Assembly (NCBI RefSeq): GCF_028737315.1
Contig: NZ_JAQZAO010000018.1
Span: 1-64,000 of the forward strand
DNA from: Actinomycetospora lemnae
Lineage (GTDB): Bacteria; Actinomycetota; Actinomycetes; Mycobacteriales; Pseudonocardiaceae
DNA: 64,000 nucleotides
Direction of reading: 5' to 3'
Positions within the stretch are counted from its first letter, which is position 1. The number at the start of each line of letters is the position of its first letter. The translations under genes and the position numbers were made by a program. The notes beneath the pieces are model-generated. The model saw nothing but the letters and a program-made list of their open reading frames with translations. It made no database searches and was not told the origin of the DNA. This document shows, one piece after another, positions 51,897-60,728 of this stretch.

Positions 51897-53497
51897 GGTG
51901 CGTCTCCCGCGATGCGGCGTCGGAAGGTGACGGTGGTGCCGCCGGCACCGGCGATCACGTCCATCTCGTCGGTGCACTGCCGGATCAGCGCCGTGCCGCG
52001 GCCACGGTCGTGGCCCCGCGCCGAGCGCCACCGGCCGTTGTCGCGCACGCTCGCGACCACCGTGGCACCCTGACGCTCCATCTGCAGCGTCAGCGTGCCG
52101 CCGGCCGGCCCGTAGGCGTGCTCGACGACGTTGGAGCAGGCCTCACCGGCGGCGACGAGGAGGTCGACCACGTCGTCGCCCGACGCCCCGGCCGAGGAGA
52201 GCCAGCGGCGCACCGAGGCGCGCAGGTCGGCGAGCACCCGCGGCACCGCCGGCACCGTGATGTTGAGCGGCACCACCGCCGGCGTCGCGCCGCGGCGCGC
52301 GACGAGCATCGCGACGTCGTCGCCCACCGAGTCGCTGCCGATCATGCGGTGCAGCACGGCGGTGCACACGGCGTCCGGGTCCTGGCCGGCGTCGACCACC
52401 TCGCACAGCGCCTCGAGACCCTGGTCCAGCGACCGTCCGCGGCGCTCGACGAGCCCGTCGGTGTAGAGGAAGAACAGCGAGTCCGGCGGCAGCTCGATGG
52501 TCGTGGTGCGCCGCGGGGGACCGACCGACACCCCGACCGGGAGGTCCACCGGCACGTTGACCAGCGTCGCGGTCTCGCCGGCGCGGGCCACCACCGGCGG
52601 CAGGTGCCCCGCGGTCGACAGCGACACCCGTTCGAGGGACGGCTCGAGCACCGCGTAGAGGACGGTGGCCATCACGTTGTCCTCGAAGTGCTGGACGTTG
52701 CCGTCGAGCCGCTCGAGGACCTCCGCCGGGTCGTCCTCCTCCAGCGCGAACGCCCGCAGCGCGCTGCGCAGACGCCCCATGACCACCGCCGCCTGCAGGC
52801 CCCGTCCCACGACGTCACCGATGACGATGCCGAGCCGGCCCGAGGGCAGCGAGAAGACGTCGTACCAGTCGCCCCCGAGCCCGCCCGCCTCGCCGGGGAC
52901 GTAGCGCGCGGCGAAGTCGATGCCCGTGACGTGGGGGAGCGCGCCGGGCATGAGGCTGCGCTGCAGGGCCGACGCCGCGGCGCGGTCGAGGTCGGTGAGG
53001 TGGGTGCGGGTGACCAGCGCGATCCGGTCCGCCGCGGTCTGCAGCAGGTCCGCGTCGTCGCGGGTGAACAGCCGCGGGCGCAGCGTGCCGACGTGCAGGA
53101 CGCCGAGCGTCCGGCCCTCGGCGATCAGGGGCACGCCCAGCAGCGAGCGGATGTCCTTCTCCCGCAGGATCGGGTTGAGGACGTTCGAGTGGTCGACCTC
53201 GTCGATGACGACCGGCCTGCCCTCCGCGGCGATCCGCCCCGCGAACCCCTTCCCGACGGGGATCCGCACCCCCTGGCGCACCTCCTCCTCGATGCCGCGC
53301 GCGGCCGTCGCCACGAGGTGCTTGCCGGAGGGGTCGAGCAGCAGGACCGCCGCGGTGTCCGCCTCGAGGAGGGCCCGCACCCGGTCGAGGAGCTCGGTGA
53401 GCAGCTCGCCGGTGTCGAGGTGCGCCAGCTCCGTGTCGGTGATCTGTTCGATGCGCCGCAGCCGGTCCTCGTCGGTCACGCTGCTCGACGCTGACAT
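51893..53497 (-). CDS. GAF - PP2C (SpoIIE/RsbU) - HATPase regulator
   Basis: A 534-residue three-part regulator. Residues about 20-170 are a GAF sensor (ALLEADTAAVLLLDPSGKHL, GFAGRIAAEGRPVVIDEVDH). Residues about 185-385 are a SpoIIE-type PP2C phosphatase (GGDWYDVFSLPSGRLGIVIG, DVVGRGLQAAVVMGRLRSAL, FFLYTDGLVERRGRSLDQGL). Residues about 400-534 are an RsbW-like ATPase (LVAAGEACSNVVEHAYG, RDNGRW, RGRGTALIRQ). Phosphatase and kinase in one chain, coupled to a STAS gene, suggests a self-contained switch controlling a stress sigma factor. ATG at 53497 is chosen because it best fits the domain start. Confidence 0.92.
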   Translation of the reverse strand: MSASSSVTDEDRLRRIEQITDTELAHLDTGELLTELLDRVRALLEADTAAVLLLDPSGKHLVATAARGIEEEVRQGVRIPVGKGFAGRIAAEGRPVVIDEVDHSNVLNPILREKDIRSLLGVPLIAEGRTLGVLHVGTLRPRLFTRDDADLLQTAADRIALVTRTHLTDLDRAAASALQRSLMPGALPHVTGIDFAARYVPGEAGGLGGDWYDVFSLPSGRLGIVIGDVVGRGLQAAVVMGRLRSALRAFALEEDDPAEVLERLDGNVQHFEDNVMATVLYAVLEPSLERVSLSTAGHLPPVVARAGETATLVNVPVDLPVGVSVGPPRRTTTIELPPDSLFFLYTDGLVERRGRSLDQGLEALCEVVDAGQDPDAVCTAVLHRMIGSDSVGDDVAMLVARRGATPAVVPLNITVPAVPRVLADLRASVRRWLSSAGASGDDVVDLLVAAGEACSNVVEHAYGPAGGTLTLQMERQGATVVASVRDNGRWRSARGHDRGRGTALIRQCTDEMDVIAGAGGTTVTFRRRIAGDAP

Positions 53498-53628
53498 GGT
53501 CGGAACGCTAATACGCGGGCCACACGTCACGGAACGCACGTGGCCGGGAAACGAGCCCGCAACGGGGTGACGGCGAAGCGGCCCTCCGGCCGGGGTCGGC
53601 GTCGGTGGTCCCGGCTAGCGTGGCGACC

Positions 53629-54483
53629 GTGCGACTGGCGACGTGGAACGTGAACTCGGCGAAGGCGCGCGAGCCGCGGCTGCTCGGCTGGCTGGACGAG
53701 CGCGCGCCCGACGTCGTCTGCCTGCAGGAGACCAAGCTCGGTGACGACGCGTTCGCCGAGTCGTTCGGCGCGCCCCTGGCCGAGCGCGGGTACGAGGTCG
53801 CCCACCACGGTGAGGGACGGTGGAACGGTGTCGCCCTGCTCTCCCGCGTCGGCCTCGCGGACGTGGAGGAGGGGCTGCCCGGCGGCCCCGGCTACCCCCA
53901 CCAGGAGGCGCGCGCCGTCACCGCGACGTGCGGGGGGATGCGCGTCACGTCGGTGTACGTGCCCAACGGGCGCGACCCCGCCGACCCCCACTACGCCTAC
54001 AAGCTCGAGTGGCTCGCCGCCCTGCGCGACCGGGTGGAGGCGGCCGGGCCGGACGTCTCGGTCGTCGCCGGCGACTTCAACATCGCCCCCGCCGACGCCG
54101 ACGTCTACTCGGTCGAGGCGTTCGCCGAGTCCACCCACGTCACGCCGCCGGAGCGCGAGGCGTTCGCCGCCCTGCTCAAGACCGGGCTGCACGACACGGT
54201 GCGCGACCGGTGGCCCGACCAGCGGGTCTTCACCTACTGGGACTACCGCGGCGGCGCCTTCCACCAGGACCGCGGCATGCGCATCGACCACGTCCTCGCG
54301 GGCGGGCCGATCGCCGAGCGCCGCGCCGCGGTGTGGGTCGACCGCCAGGCCCGCAAGGGCACCGGCCCGTCGGACCACGCGCCGGTGATCCTCGACCTCG
54401 ACGAGGCCCCCGACGGCGACCTCGGCCCCGTCGTCCCGCCGCCCTCCCTCGGGGCGAAGAAGGGCGGCGCCCGCCGGCGGTAG
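53629..54483 (+). CDS. xth: Exodeoxyribonuclease III
   Basis: A 284-residue ExoIII/AP endonuclease that cuts at abasic sites and trims 3' ends in base-excision repair. All motifs are visible: RLATWNVNSAKAREPRLLGW, VCLQETKLGDDAF (catalytic Glu), GVALLSRV, TSVYVPNGRDPADPHYAYKL, VVAGDFNIAPADADVY, and RGMRIDHVLAGGPIAERR with the final SDHAPVILDL (His). GTG at 53629 puts the catalytic strand at the usual first residue. Codons at 53605 and 53620 are alternative starts. A basic tail KKGGARRR ends the protein. Confidence 0.93.
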   Translation: MRLATWNVNSAKAREPRLLGWLDERAPDVVCLQETKLGDDAFAESFGAPLAERGYEVAHHGEGRWNGVALLSRVGLADVEEGLPGGPGYPHQEARAVTATCGGMRVTSVYVPNGRDPADPHYAYKLEWLAALRDRVEAAGPDVSVVAGDFNIAPADADVYSVEAFAESTHVTPPEREAFAALLKTGLHDTVRDRWPDQRVFTYWDYRGGAFHQDRGMRIDHVLAGGPIAERRAAVWVDRQARKGTGPSDHAPVILDLDEAPDGDLGPVVPPPSLGAKKGGARRR

Positions 54484-54496
54484 GTCACGCGGCGGG

Positions 54497-55396
54497 TCAC
54501 GCGGGCACGAGCGTGCGCGCCCAGGCCTCGATGGTCGTCGGGGTGGTCGTCGCCGGGCTCCGGCCGACGAGGCTGTGCACGGTGCCGTCGTTGAACGCCG
54601 CGTTCATCGCGAGGTTCTCGGCGACGACGTCCGCGGGCAGGCCGGCGTCGACCAGGGCCGCGCGCAGGACGTCCTCGGGCACGCGCTCGTAGCGCAGCGG
54701 CGTCCCCAGCACCGCGCCGAGGCGCGCGACGGCGTCGGCCATCGTCAGGTCCTCCGGGCCGAGCACCTCGCGCACGCCGACCGCCGCCGGGTCGAGCAGG
54801 GCCGCCGCCGCGGCGTCGCCGACGTCGACGGTCGCGACCATCGGCAGCGGGACGTCGGGGTCGATCGTGTCGTGGTGGACGCCCTCGGCCTGCATCGCGG
54901 CGAGCGAGGGCAGGAACGACTCGAAGAACAGCCCCGGGCGGATGACGGTGACCTGCGCGTCCAGCGCCCCGAGCCGCTGCTCCTGCTCGTGGAGGGTCTC
55001 GAGGAAGCCGGTGCCGCGGGAGACGGAGCGGGACGGAGGTCGACCGGTGGGCGGCGCGACGTCGGCCCCCACCGCGCTCAGCGCGACGACCCGCGGGACG
55101 CGGGCCTGCGCCAGCGCGGTGGCGATCGCGGTGCCCACCTGCTCCTGCTGGGTGCGGTAGCCGTCGGCGGTGGGGTCGAGGGGCATGAGGACGTAGGCCG
55201 CGTCGGCGCCGCGGAAGGCGTCGGCGAGGAACGCGGCGTCGGTGATGTCGCCGACGCGCGCCTCGGCGCTGAACCCCACGACGTCGGTGAGACGGGCGGC
55301 GTCGCGCCCGACGGCACGGACCGGCTGCCCGGCCTCGCGCAGGCGGCGGGCGACCCGTCCGCCGGTGTTCCCGCCGGCCCCCAGGACGGTGATCAT
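54497..55396 (-). CDS. NmrA-like NAD(P)-binding protein
   Basis: A 299-residue atypical SDR. MITVLGAGGNTGGRVARRLR is the dinucleotide motif GxGGxxG, followed by VRAVGRDAARL, GDITDAAFLADAFRGADAAY, VVALSAVGADVAPP and VTVIRPGLFFESFLPS. NmrA-like proteins bind NAD(P) and often act as redox sensors or reductases rather than classical SDR enzymes, since the YxxxK pair is absent. ATG at 55396 is preceded by GAGGAGGG. It diverges from the AraC regulator, which is the likely controller through the GATCGTCC palindrome between them. Confidence 0.85.
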   Translation of the reverse strand: MITVLGAGGNTGGRVARRLREAGQPVRAVGRDAARLTDVVGFSAEARVGDITDAAFLADAFRGADAAYVLMPLDPTADGYRTQQEQVGTAIATALAQARVPRVVALSAVGADVAPPTGRPPSRSVSRGTGFLETLHEQEQRLGALDAQVTVIRPGLFFESFLPSLAAMQAEGVHHDTIDPDVPLPMVATVDVGDAAAAALLDPAAVGVREVLGPEDLTMADAVARLGAVLGTPLRYERVPEDVLRAALVDAGLPADVVAENLAMNAAFNDGTVHSLVGRSPATTTPTTIEAWARTLVPA

Positions 55397-55488
55397 CGTG
55401 GTCCCTCCTCGTGCTCGGTGTTCCGGTGCGTCCGACTCTGGGCCGGTCGCGCCGGACGAACCATCGCCGCGACGCCGTTTCTCCTGCT

Positions 55489-55519
55489 CGATCGTCCGAG
55501 GGGCGTGGACGATCAGGCA
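55489..55519. promoter_or_regulatory. Operator-like inverted repeat between the NmrA-like and AraC genes
   Basis: GATCGTCC (55490-55497) and GGACGATC (55507-55514) form an exact 8-bp inverted repeat with a 9-base spacer. The flanks CGATCGTCCGA and GGACGATCAGGCA also occur upstream of the short DHFR-like gene near 29.2 kb. Confidence 0.6.
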
Positions 55520-55541
55520 CGCCGTGCCGGACGCTGGGGGC

Positions 55542-56522
55542 GTGACCGCGACCGTCGCCCCGCCCTGGACCCCCACCGACGCCGTCGGCGAGGCCCTGCA
55601 CGTCCTGCGGATGAACGGGACGTTCTACTGCGCCTCGGACCTGCGCGGGCCCTTCGGCCTCGTGCTGCCGCCGACGCCGGGCTGCCTGTGGTTCCACGTC
55701 GTGACCTCGGGGACCGCGACGCTCGTCGTGGGCGGCGAGGAGATCACGCTGACGCCGTCGGACGTCGTGCTCCTGCCCCGGGGCGAGGGCCACGAGCTGC
55801 GGTCGGTCGACCCGCCGCCCCGGACCTCGGTGCCGAACGTCATGGACCTGCCGCACACCTGGTACGGGGACCGCTACGCCACGATCACCCACGGCGGCGA
55901 CGGCGCGCCCACCACCATGATCTGCGGCGCGGTCCGCCTCGAGCACCCGATGGCCGAGCGGCTCGTGGAGCTGATGCCCGACGTCGTCCACGTGCCCGTC
56001 TCGCCGCTGACCGCGCGCCTGCACGACACCCTGCGCCTCATCGCGCTCGAGGTGGAGGAGACGCGGCCCGGCGGCGAGGCCGTGATCACCCGGCTCGCCG
56101 ACGTGCTCGTCGTCCAGATGCTGCGCGCGTGGCTCGCCCACGACCCGACCGCACGCAGCGGCTGGCTCGGCGCGCTCACCGACCCCGACATCGGCCGCGC
56201 GCTCGCCCTCGTCCACGCCGACCCGTCGCGCGACTGGACGGTCGCGGGCCTCGCGCGGGAGCTCGCCCTCTCGCGCTCGACCTTCGCCGCGCGCTTCACC
56301 GCGCTGGTCGGCGAGCCCGTCATGGCCTACGTGACCCGCTGGCGCATGCTCGTCGCCCACGACCGCCTGCGCGCCGGCGACACCACCGTCGCCGCCGTGG
56401 CGTCGGCGATGGGTTACCGGTCGGAGGCGGCGTTCAGCCGGGCCTTCCGCCGTGTCGTGGGGACGCCGCCCGGTGCCGTGCGGGCGCGGCCGAAGGTCGA
56501 GGAGCTGCTGCTCGGGGTGTGA
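55542..56522 (+). CDS. AraC family transcriptional regulator with cupin (AraC_binding_6-like) domain
   Basis: A 326-residue activator. The N-terminal cupin-like domain (about 20-195) shows CLWFHVVTSGTATLVVGGEE, DVVLLPRGEGHELRSVD and MICGAVRLEHPMAERLVELM. The C-terminal double helix-turn-helix is complete: WTVAGLARELALSRSTFAAR, FTALVGEPVMAYVTRWRMLV, and TTVAAVASAMGYRSEAAFSR followed by AFRRVVGTPPGAVR. GTG at 55542 has GGGGG upstream. It is divergent from the NmrA-like gene, and the palindrome at 55490-55514 is likely its binding site. Confidence 0.87.
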   Translation: MTATVAPPWTPTDAVGEALHVLRMNGTFYCASDLRGPFGLVLPPTPGCLWFHVVTSGTATLVVGGEEITLTPSDVVLLPRGEGHELRSVDPPPRTSVPNVMDLPHTWYGDRYATITHGGDGAPTTMICGAVRLEHPMAERLVELMPDVVHVPVSPLTARLHDTLRLIALEVEETRPGGEAVITRLADVLVVQMLRAWLAHDPTARSGWLGALTDPDIGRALALVHADPSRDWTVAGLARELALSRSTFAARFTALVGEPVMAYVTRWRMLVAHDRLRAGDTTVAAVASAMGYRSEAAFSRAFRRVVGTPPGAVRARPKVEELLLGV

Positions 56523-56549
56523 GGTGGTGGTCGCTGATCGCGCGGCTGC

Positions 56550-59165
56550 TCAGGTCGCGGTCATGGGGCCTGCGGCGGTGACGTGCACCGCGGCGGCGCC
56601 GAGCTCGTCGGAGGCGTCGAGGTCGACGTCGGCGGTGATGGCCCAGTCGTGGTCGCCCTCGGGGTCGTCGAGGACCTGGCGGACGTGCCAGGTCCGCCCG
56701 TCGACCGTGAGGCGGAAGAACGCCGGCCCGCGGGCGTCGGGGCCGGTGCCGAGCTCGTCGTACTCGGCGAAGTAGCCCTCGATCGCGTCGGTCCAGAAGG
56801 CCGCGTCCGGGCCGTCCTCCGACAGCGCGGCGAGGTCGGCGGGGGAGCGGCGAGCGAAGAGCTCGACGCGGCGGAACATCTCGTTGCGCACCAGCACGCG
56901 GAACGCGCGCTCGTTGCGGGTGACCGGCGGCGGGCCCTGGTCGACGGGGCGTGCGTCGTCGCCCGCGGCGTCGAGCGCCGTGCCGTCCCCGCCCGCCCCG
57001 GCGAGGTTCTCCCACTCGTCGAGCAGCGACGAGTCCGTCTGGCGCACGAGCTCGCCGAGCCAGGCGACGAGGTCGTCGAGGTCCTCGGTCCGGGCGGCCT
57101 CGGGGATCGTCTGGCGCAGGGCGCGGAAGGCGTCGGTGAGGTAGCGCAGGACGAGGCCCTCGGAGCGCGCGATCTTGTAGTACGAGACGTACTCGGTGAA
57201 GGTCATGGCGCGCTCGTAGAGGTCGCGGACCACCGACTTCGGCGACAGCTCGTGGTCGGCGACCCACGGGTGCCCGGCGCGGTAGGACTCGAACGCCGCG
57301 CCCAGGAGCTCCTCGAGGGGCTTCGGCCAGGTCACGTCCTCGAGCAGCTCCATGCGCTCGTCGTACTCGATGCCCTCGGCCTTCATGGCCTGCACGGCCT
57401 CGCCGCGGGCCTGGTTCTCCTGGGCCCGCAGGATCTGCTTGGGGTCGTCGAGCGTCGCCTCGACCACCGAGACCATGTCGAGCGCGTAGGTCGGCGACTC
57501 CTTGTCGAGCAGGTCGAAGGCGGCGAGCGCGAACGGCGAGAGCGGCTGGTTGAGGGCGAAGTCGACCTGCAGGTCGTCGACCAGGCGCACGTCGGGGCAC
57601 CTCTGGTCCGGGTCGAGCTCCGCTTCGCTTCGTCTCTCCGCGAATGTCTCGATCCGCTCGACGACGTCGGCCTCGAGGAGACCCCGGTACAGCGCGATCG
57701 CGCGCAGGATCAGGCGGCGCTGGGTGGGGCGGTCGGCGTGGTTGTCCTCGAGCAGGTGGCGCATGGCGGCGAAGAACGGCTGCTCGCGCTGCGCGACCTG
57801 CAGCAGCATGGCGGTCGACACCCGGAACTGGCTGGTCAGCGGCTCGGGCTGGGCCTCGATGAGGCGCTCGAGCGTCTTCTCCGACCACGACACGAAGCCC
57901 TCGGGCGGCTTCACCCGCACCACCCGGCGCTGCTTCTTGACGTCGTCGCCGGCCTTCGCGAGGCGCTTGGCGTTCTCCACCTCGTGCTCGGGTGCCTGCG
58001 CGACGACGTAGCCCGCGACGTCGTGGCCGGCGCGTCCGGCGCGGCCCGCGACCTGGTGGAACTCGCGGGCCCGCAGGTGGCGCACGCGCTGGCCGTCGAA
58101 CTTCGTCAGCGCGGTGAACAGCACCGTGCGGATGGGGACGTTGATCCCGACGCCGAGGGTGTCGGTGCCGCAGATGAGCTTGAGCAGCCCGGCCTGGGCG
58201 AGCGTCTCCACGAGGCGCCGGTACTTGGGCAGCATGCCGGCGTGGTGCACGCCGATGCCGTGGCGCACCAGGCGCGAGAGGGTGCGGCCGAAGCCGGCGG
58301 TGAAGCGGAACGCGCCGATGAGCTCGGCGATCTGCTCCTTCTCGGCCTTCGACGACACGTTGAGGCTCATCAGCGCCTGGGCCTGCTCGATCGCGGCGGC
58401 CTGCGTGGTGTGCACGACGTAGACGGGCGCCTGCTGGCCGGCGAGCAGCTCGGTGATCGTCTCGTGGAGCGGGGTGCGGGCGTACCGGAACGACAGCGGG
58501 ACCGGGCGCTCGGTGTGCGCGACGACGGCGGTCTCGCGGCCGGTGCGCCGGGTCAGGTCCTGCTGGAAGAAGGTGACGTCGCCGAGCGTCGCCGACATGA
58601 GCAGGAACTGCGCCTGCGGCAGCTCGAGCAGCGGCACCTGCCACGCCCAGCCGCGCTCGGGGTCGGCGTAGTAGTGGAACTCGTCGATGACGACCTGGCC
58701 GATGTCGGCGGCGCGCCCCTCGCGCAGCGCCCAGTTCGCCAGCACCTCGGCGGTGCAGCAGATGACCGGCGCCTCGGGGTTCACCGCGGCGTCGCCGGTG
58801 AGCATGCCGACCGACGCGTAGCCGAGCTGCGCCCCGAGCGCGAAGAACTTCTCCGAGACCAGCGCCTTGATCGGCGCGGTGTAGACCGTGCGCTCGCCCC
58901 GCGACAGCGCCGAGACGTGCGCACCGAGCGCGACCAGCGACTTCCCCGACCCGGTCGGCGTCGAGAGGATGACGTTCGAGCCCGAGACCAGCTCGATGAG
59001 CGCCTCGGACTGGGCCGGGTAGAGGTCCAGGCCCCGCTCGGCGGCCCACTCCGCGAACCCTTCGTAGATCTCGTCCGGGTCCGCGCCGGGTACGGGCAGG
59101 AGCGCCGTCGAGCCGGAGACCGAGCGCAGCGGAGCTCGACCAGGAGAGGTGGTCACGCCCTCCAT
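56550..59165 (-). CDS. DEAD/DEAH-type RNA helicase with DUF3516 C-terminal region
   Basis: An 871-residue Ski2-like helicase. Walker A is ILSTPTGSGKSLVALGAHVS (about 69-88) and motif II is IDEFHYYADPERGWAWQVPL, with DEFH in place of DEAD/DEAH. Motif III is LMSATLGDVTFF and the second RecA domain has VHHAGMLPKYRRLVETLAQA, GTDTLGVGINVPIRTVLF and FHQVAGRAGRAGHDVAGYVV. The last 400 residues match DUF3516. Actinobacteria often carry such a helicase, but its target RNA is unknown. ATG at 59165 is chosen, with GTG at 59156 possible. Two copies of the AGCGGAGCTCGACC repeat lie inside the gene. Confidence 0.88.
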   Translation of the reverse strand: MEGVTTSPGRAPLRSVSGSTALLPVPGADPDEIYEGFAEWAAERGLDLYPAQSEALIELVSGSNVILSTPTGSGKSLVALGAHVSALSRGERTVYTAPIKALVSEKFFALGAQLGYASVGMLTGDAAVNPEAPVICCTAEVLANWALREGRAADIGQVVIDEFHYYADPERGWAWQVPLLELPQAQFLLMSATLGDVTFFQQDLTRRTGRETAVVAHTERPVPLSFRYARTPLHETITELLAGQQAPVYVVHTTQAAAIEQAQALMSLNVSSKAEKEQIAELIGAFRFTAGFGRTLSRLVRHGIGVHHAGMLPKYRRLVETLAQAGLLKLICGTDTLGVGINVPIRTVLFTALTKFDGQRVRHLRAREFHQVAGRAGRAGHDVAGYVVAQAPEHEVENAKRLAKAGDDVKKQRRVVRVKPPEGFVSWSEKTLERLIEAQPEPLTSQFRVSTAMLLQVAQREQPFFAAMRHLLEDNHADRPTQRRLILRAIALYRGLLEADVVERIETFAERRSEAELDPDQRCPDVRLVDDLQVDFALNQPLSPFALAAFDLLDKESPTYALDMVSVVEATLDDPKQILRAQENQARGEAVQAMKAEGIEYDERMELLEDVTWPKPLEELLGAAFESYRAGHPWVADHELSPKSVVRDLYERAMTFTEYVSYYKIARSEGLVLRYLTDAFRALRQTIPEAARTEDLDDLVAWLGELVRQTDSSLLDEWENLAGAGGDGTALDAAGDDARPVDQGPPPVTRNERAFRVLVRNEMFRRVELFARRSPADLAALSEDGPDAAFWTDAIEGYFAEYDELGTGPDARGPAFFRLTVDGRTWHVRQVLDDPEGDHDWAITADVDLDASDELGAAAVHVTAAGPMTAT
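57611..57624 (-). repeat. Dispersed 14-base repeat, copy 2 (inside the helicase gene)
   Basis: AGCGGAGCTCGACC on the minus strand, preceded by GAAGCGA and GAGAC, in the helicase segment coding RRSEAELDPDQRCP. The local codon run looks unlike its neighbours. Confidence 0.5.
59128..59141 (+). repeat. Dispersed 14-base repeat, copy 3 (helicase N-terminus)
   Basis: AGCGGAGCTCGACC on the plus strand, preceded by GAGACCGAGCGC, within the first codons of the helicase gene. Confidence 0.5.
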
Positions 59166-59268
59166 TGTCGGCGATCGACGGCGCGGCCCGTCGCACCCGG
59201 CGGGTTACGATGCGTCACCACACCGCGGACCCGTCGTTGGGCCGACGGTGGCGAGGAGGGCGACAGCT

Positions 59269-59919
59269 GTGACCCAGGGTTGCGATCCGGCGGCGCCGAC
59301 GGCGAACCCGCCGCTGGGTCGGCGGGCGGCGACGAAGGCGCGCACCCGGGAGGCGCTGCTCGACGCCGCGCGCCGGGTGTTCGCCGAGCGCGGGTACGGG
59401 CCGGCGTCGGTGGAGGAGATCGCCCGCACCGCGGGGGTGTCGGTCGGCTCGGTCTATGTGCACTTCGCGAGCAAGGACGCGCTGTTCACCGCGCTCGTCG
59501 AGACCCAGACGTCGGCGGACGTCGACACCCGGGCCGCGCTCGTCCAGGACGACCCGAAGGCGACGTTCGACGCCCTCGACCGGCTGGTCGGCGAGGTGGC
59601 CGACTCCCGCGAGGACGCCCTGCTCGACGCCGAGATCTGGCTCTACGCCGTGCGCCACCCCGAGTTCGTCGGACGGCTCGCCGAGCACGAGGTGCGCCTG
59701 GCCCGGTTCGCGAGCGAGCAGCTCTCGCCCAACTGGGAGGGCGTCGACCCGGCCGTGCGCGCGACCGTGCGCGACGACGAGTTCATCGTCGCCGCCGCGG
59801 CGCTGTACCACGGCCTGATCCGCCTGCGCCGCGTCCTCGGCGAGGACGCGGTGCCGGCCGACCTGTTCAGCCGGGTCCTGCGGTTGATCCTGCGCCTGCC
59901 CGACCAGCCGGGGGAGTAG
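59269..59919 (+). CDS. TetR family transcriptional regulator
   Basis: A 216-residue regulator. KARTREALLDAARRVFAERG followed by YGPASVEEIARTAGVSVGSVYVHF (given in parts: PASVEEIARTAGVSV and GSVYVHF) is a strong TetR helix-turn-helix at about residues 20-65. The C-terminal domain resembles TetR_C proteins with DAEIWLYAVRHPEFVGRLAE. GAGGAGGG precedes the GTG at 59269 by eight bases. It diverges from the helicase gene across 103 bases and is followed 26 bases later by a small membrane protein that may be its target. Confidence 0.87.
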   Translation: MTQGCDPAAPTANPPLGRRAATKARTREALLDAARRVFAERGYGPASVEEIARTAGVSVGSVYVHFASKDALFTALVETQTSADVDTRAALVQDDPKATFDALDRLVGEVADSREDALLDAEIWLYAVRHPEFVGRLAEHEVRLARFASEQLSPNWEGVDPAVRATVRDDEFIVAAAALYHGLIRLRRVLGEDAVPADLFSRVLRLILRLPDQPGE

Positions 59920-59945
59920 CTCCGACGTCCGGGGTACAGGAGCCC

Positions 59946-60338
59946 GTGCGCTCCTCCTCGCGGTCCCGCGACCTGACCTGGATCCCCCGCCTGCTCGGCC
60001 TCGCCACGGCCGGCTACAGCGTGGCGATCATCGCCGACCCCTCGCTGTTCGCGAAGCCCACCGGGCTGCAGGCCGAGGGCGCGCCGCTGCCGACGGCCAC
60101 CGCGATCGGGGTGCGCGCGCTCGGCGGCCGGGACCTCGCTTCCGGGCTGGCCATGACGCTGGCGCCCGCGGGCAAGGCACTGCGGACGGCGATCGCCGTG
60201 CGGGTGGGCGCCGACCTCGCCGACCTCGCCGTGCTCGGCACCTCGCTGCCGGGCCCGCGGTACCGCGCGAAGGCCGCGGGCGTCGCCGCGACGTGGGGCA
60301 CCCTGTGCGCGCTGAGCTACCTCGCCGCCGGCGACTGA
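59946..60338 (+). CDS. Small membrane protein (DUF4267-like)
   Basis: A 130-residue hydrophobic protein. IPRLLGLATAGYSVAIIADP, VRALGGRDLASGLAMTLAPA, TAIAVRVGADLADLAVLGTS and AAGVAATWGTLCALSYLAAG suggest four membrane segments, and GRDLASG resembles the DUF4267 motif. Function is unknown. GTG at 59946 follows CAGGAG closely. It comes 26 bases after the TetR stop and is probably co-transcribed with it. Its last 22 bases overlap the end of the convergent 89-residue gene. Confidence 0.68.
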   Translation: MRSSSRSRDLTWIPRLLGLATAGYSVAIIADPSLFAKPTGLQAEGAPLPTATAIGVRALGGRDLASGLAMTLAPAGKALRTAIAVRVGADLADLAVLGTSLPGPRYRAKAAGVAATWGTLCALSYLAAGD

Positions 60339-60586
60339 TCGGCCGCCACCTCGGCCGGCCGCAGGTGGTAGACACCGGCGGCCGGGGTGAGCGCGTGCAG
60401 GTCGTAGACGTGGACGACCTTGGGGCCGTCGTGGAGGTGGGTGTGGGTGACCACCGGGAGCGGCGCGCCGTGCCGCGCCTCGCGGACCTCCACGCGCCCG
60501 TCGAGCGGGCCGCCCACGTAGAGCAGCACCGCGTCCTCGTCGGCGGGGACTCCGCCGAGCGGGGCCGGGCCGGACGGACTGGTCAT
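60317..60586 (-). CDS. Hypothetical protein, 89 residues
   Basis: The protein begins MTSPSGPAPLGGVPADEDAV, continues LLYVGGPLDGRVEVREARHG and ends VVHVYDLHALTPAAGVYHLR with a short tail. The YVGGPLDGR segment resembles small actinobacterial and phage-like proteins of unknown function. GAGGAGG lies before the ATG at 60586. It overlaps the convergent membrane protein gene by 22 bases at the 3' ends. No function is proposed. Confidence 0.65.
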   Translation of the reverse strand: MTSPSGPAPLGGVPADEDAVLLYVGGPLDGRVEVREARHGAPLPVVTHTHLHDGPKVVHVYDLHALTPAAGVYHLRPAEVAADQSPAAR

Positions 60587-60728
60587 GACGGCCTCCTCGG
60601 ACGGCTCGTGGGCGGGCTCCTCACACGTCGACGCATCCTGCGTCGGACCCAGCGTAGGGATCAACGCCGTCCGGCGCTGCGTCCCTTCGGAGCAGCTGTG
60701 CCTCTCCGGAGGCGGTCGGCGACGGGGG

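Noticed and set aside
53498-53628. Promoter boxes for the RsbU-like gene (TTCCGT and TATTAG)
   Set aside because: The spacing is 15 and matches are weak, so there is not enough support.
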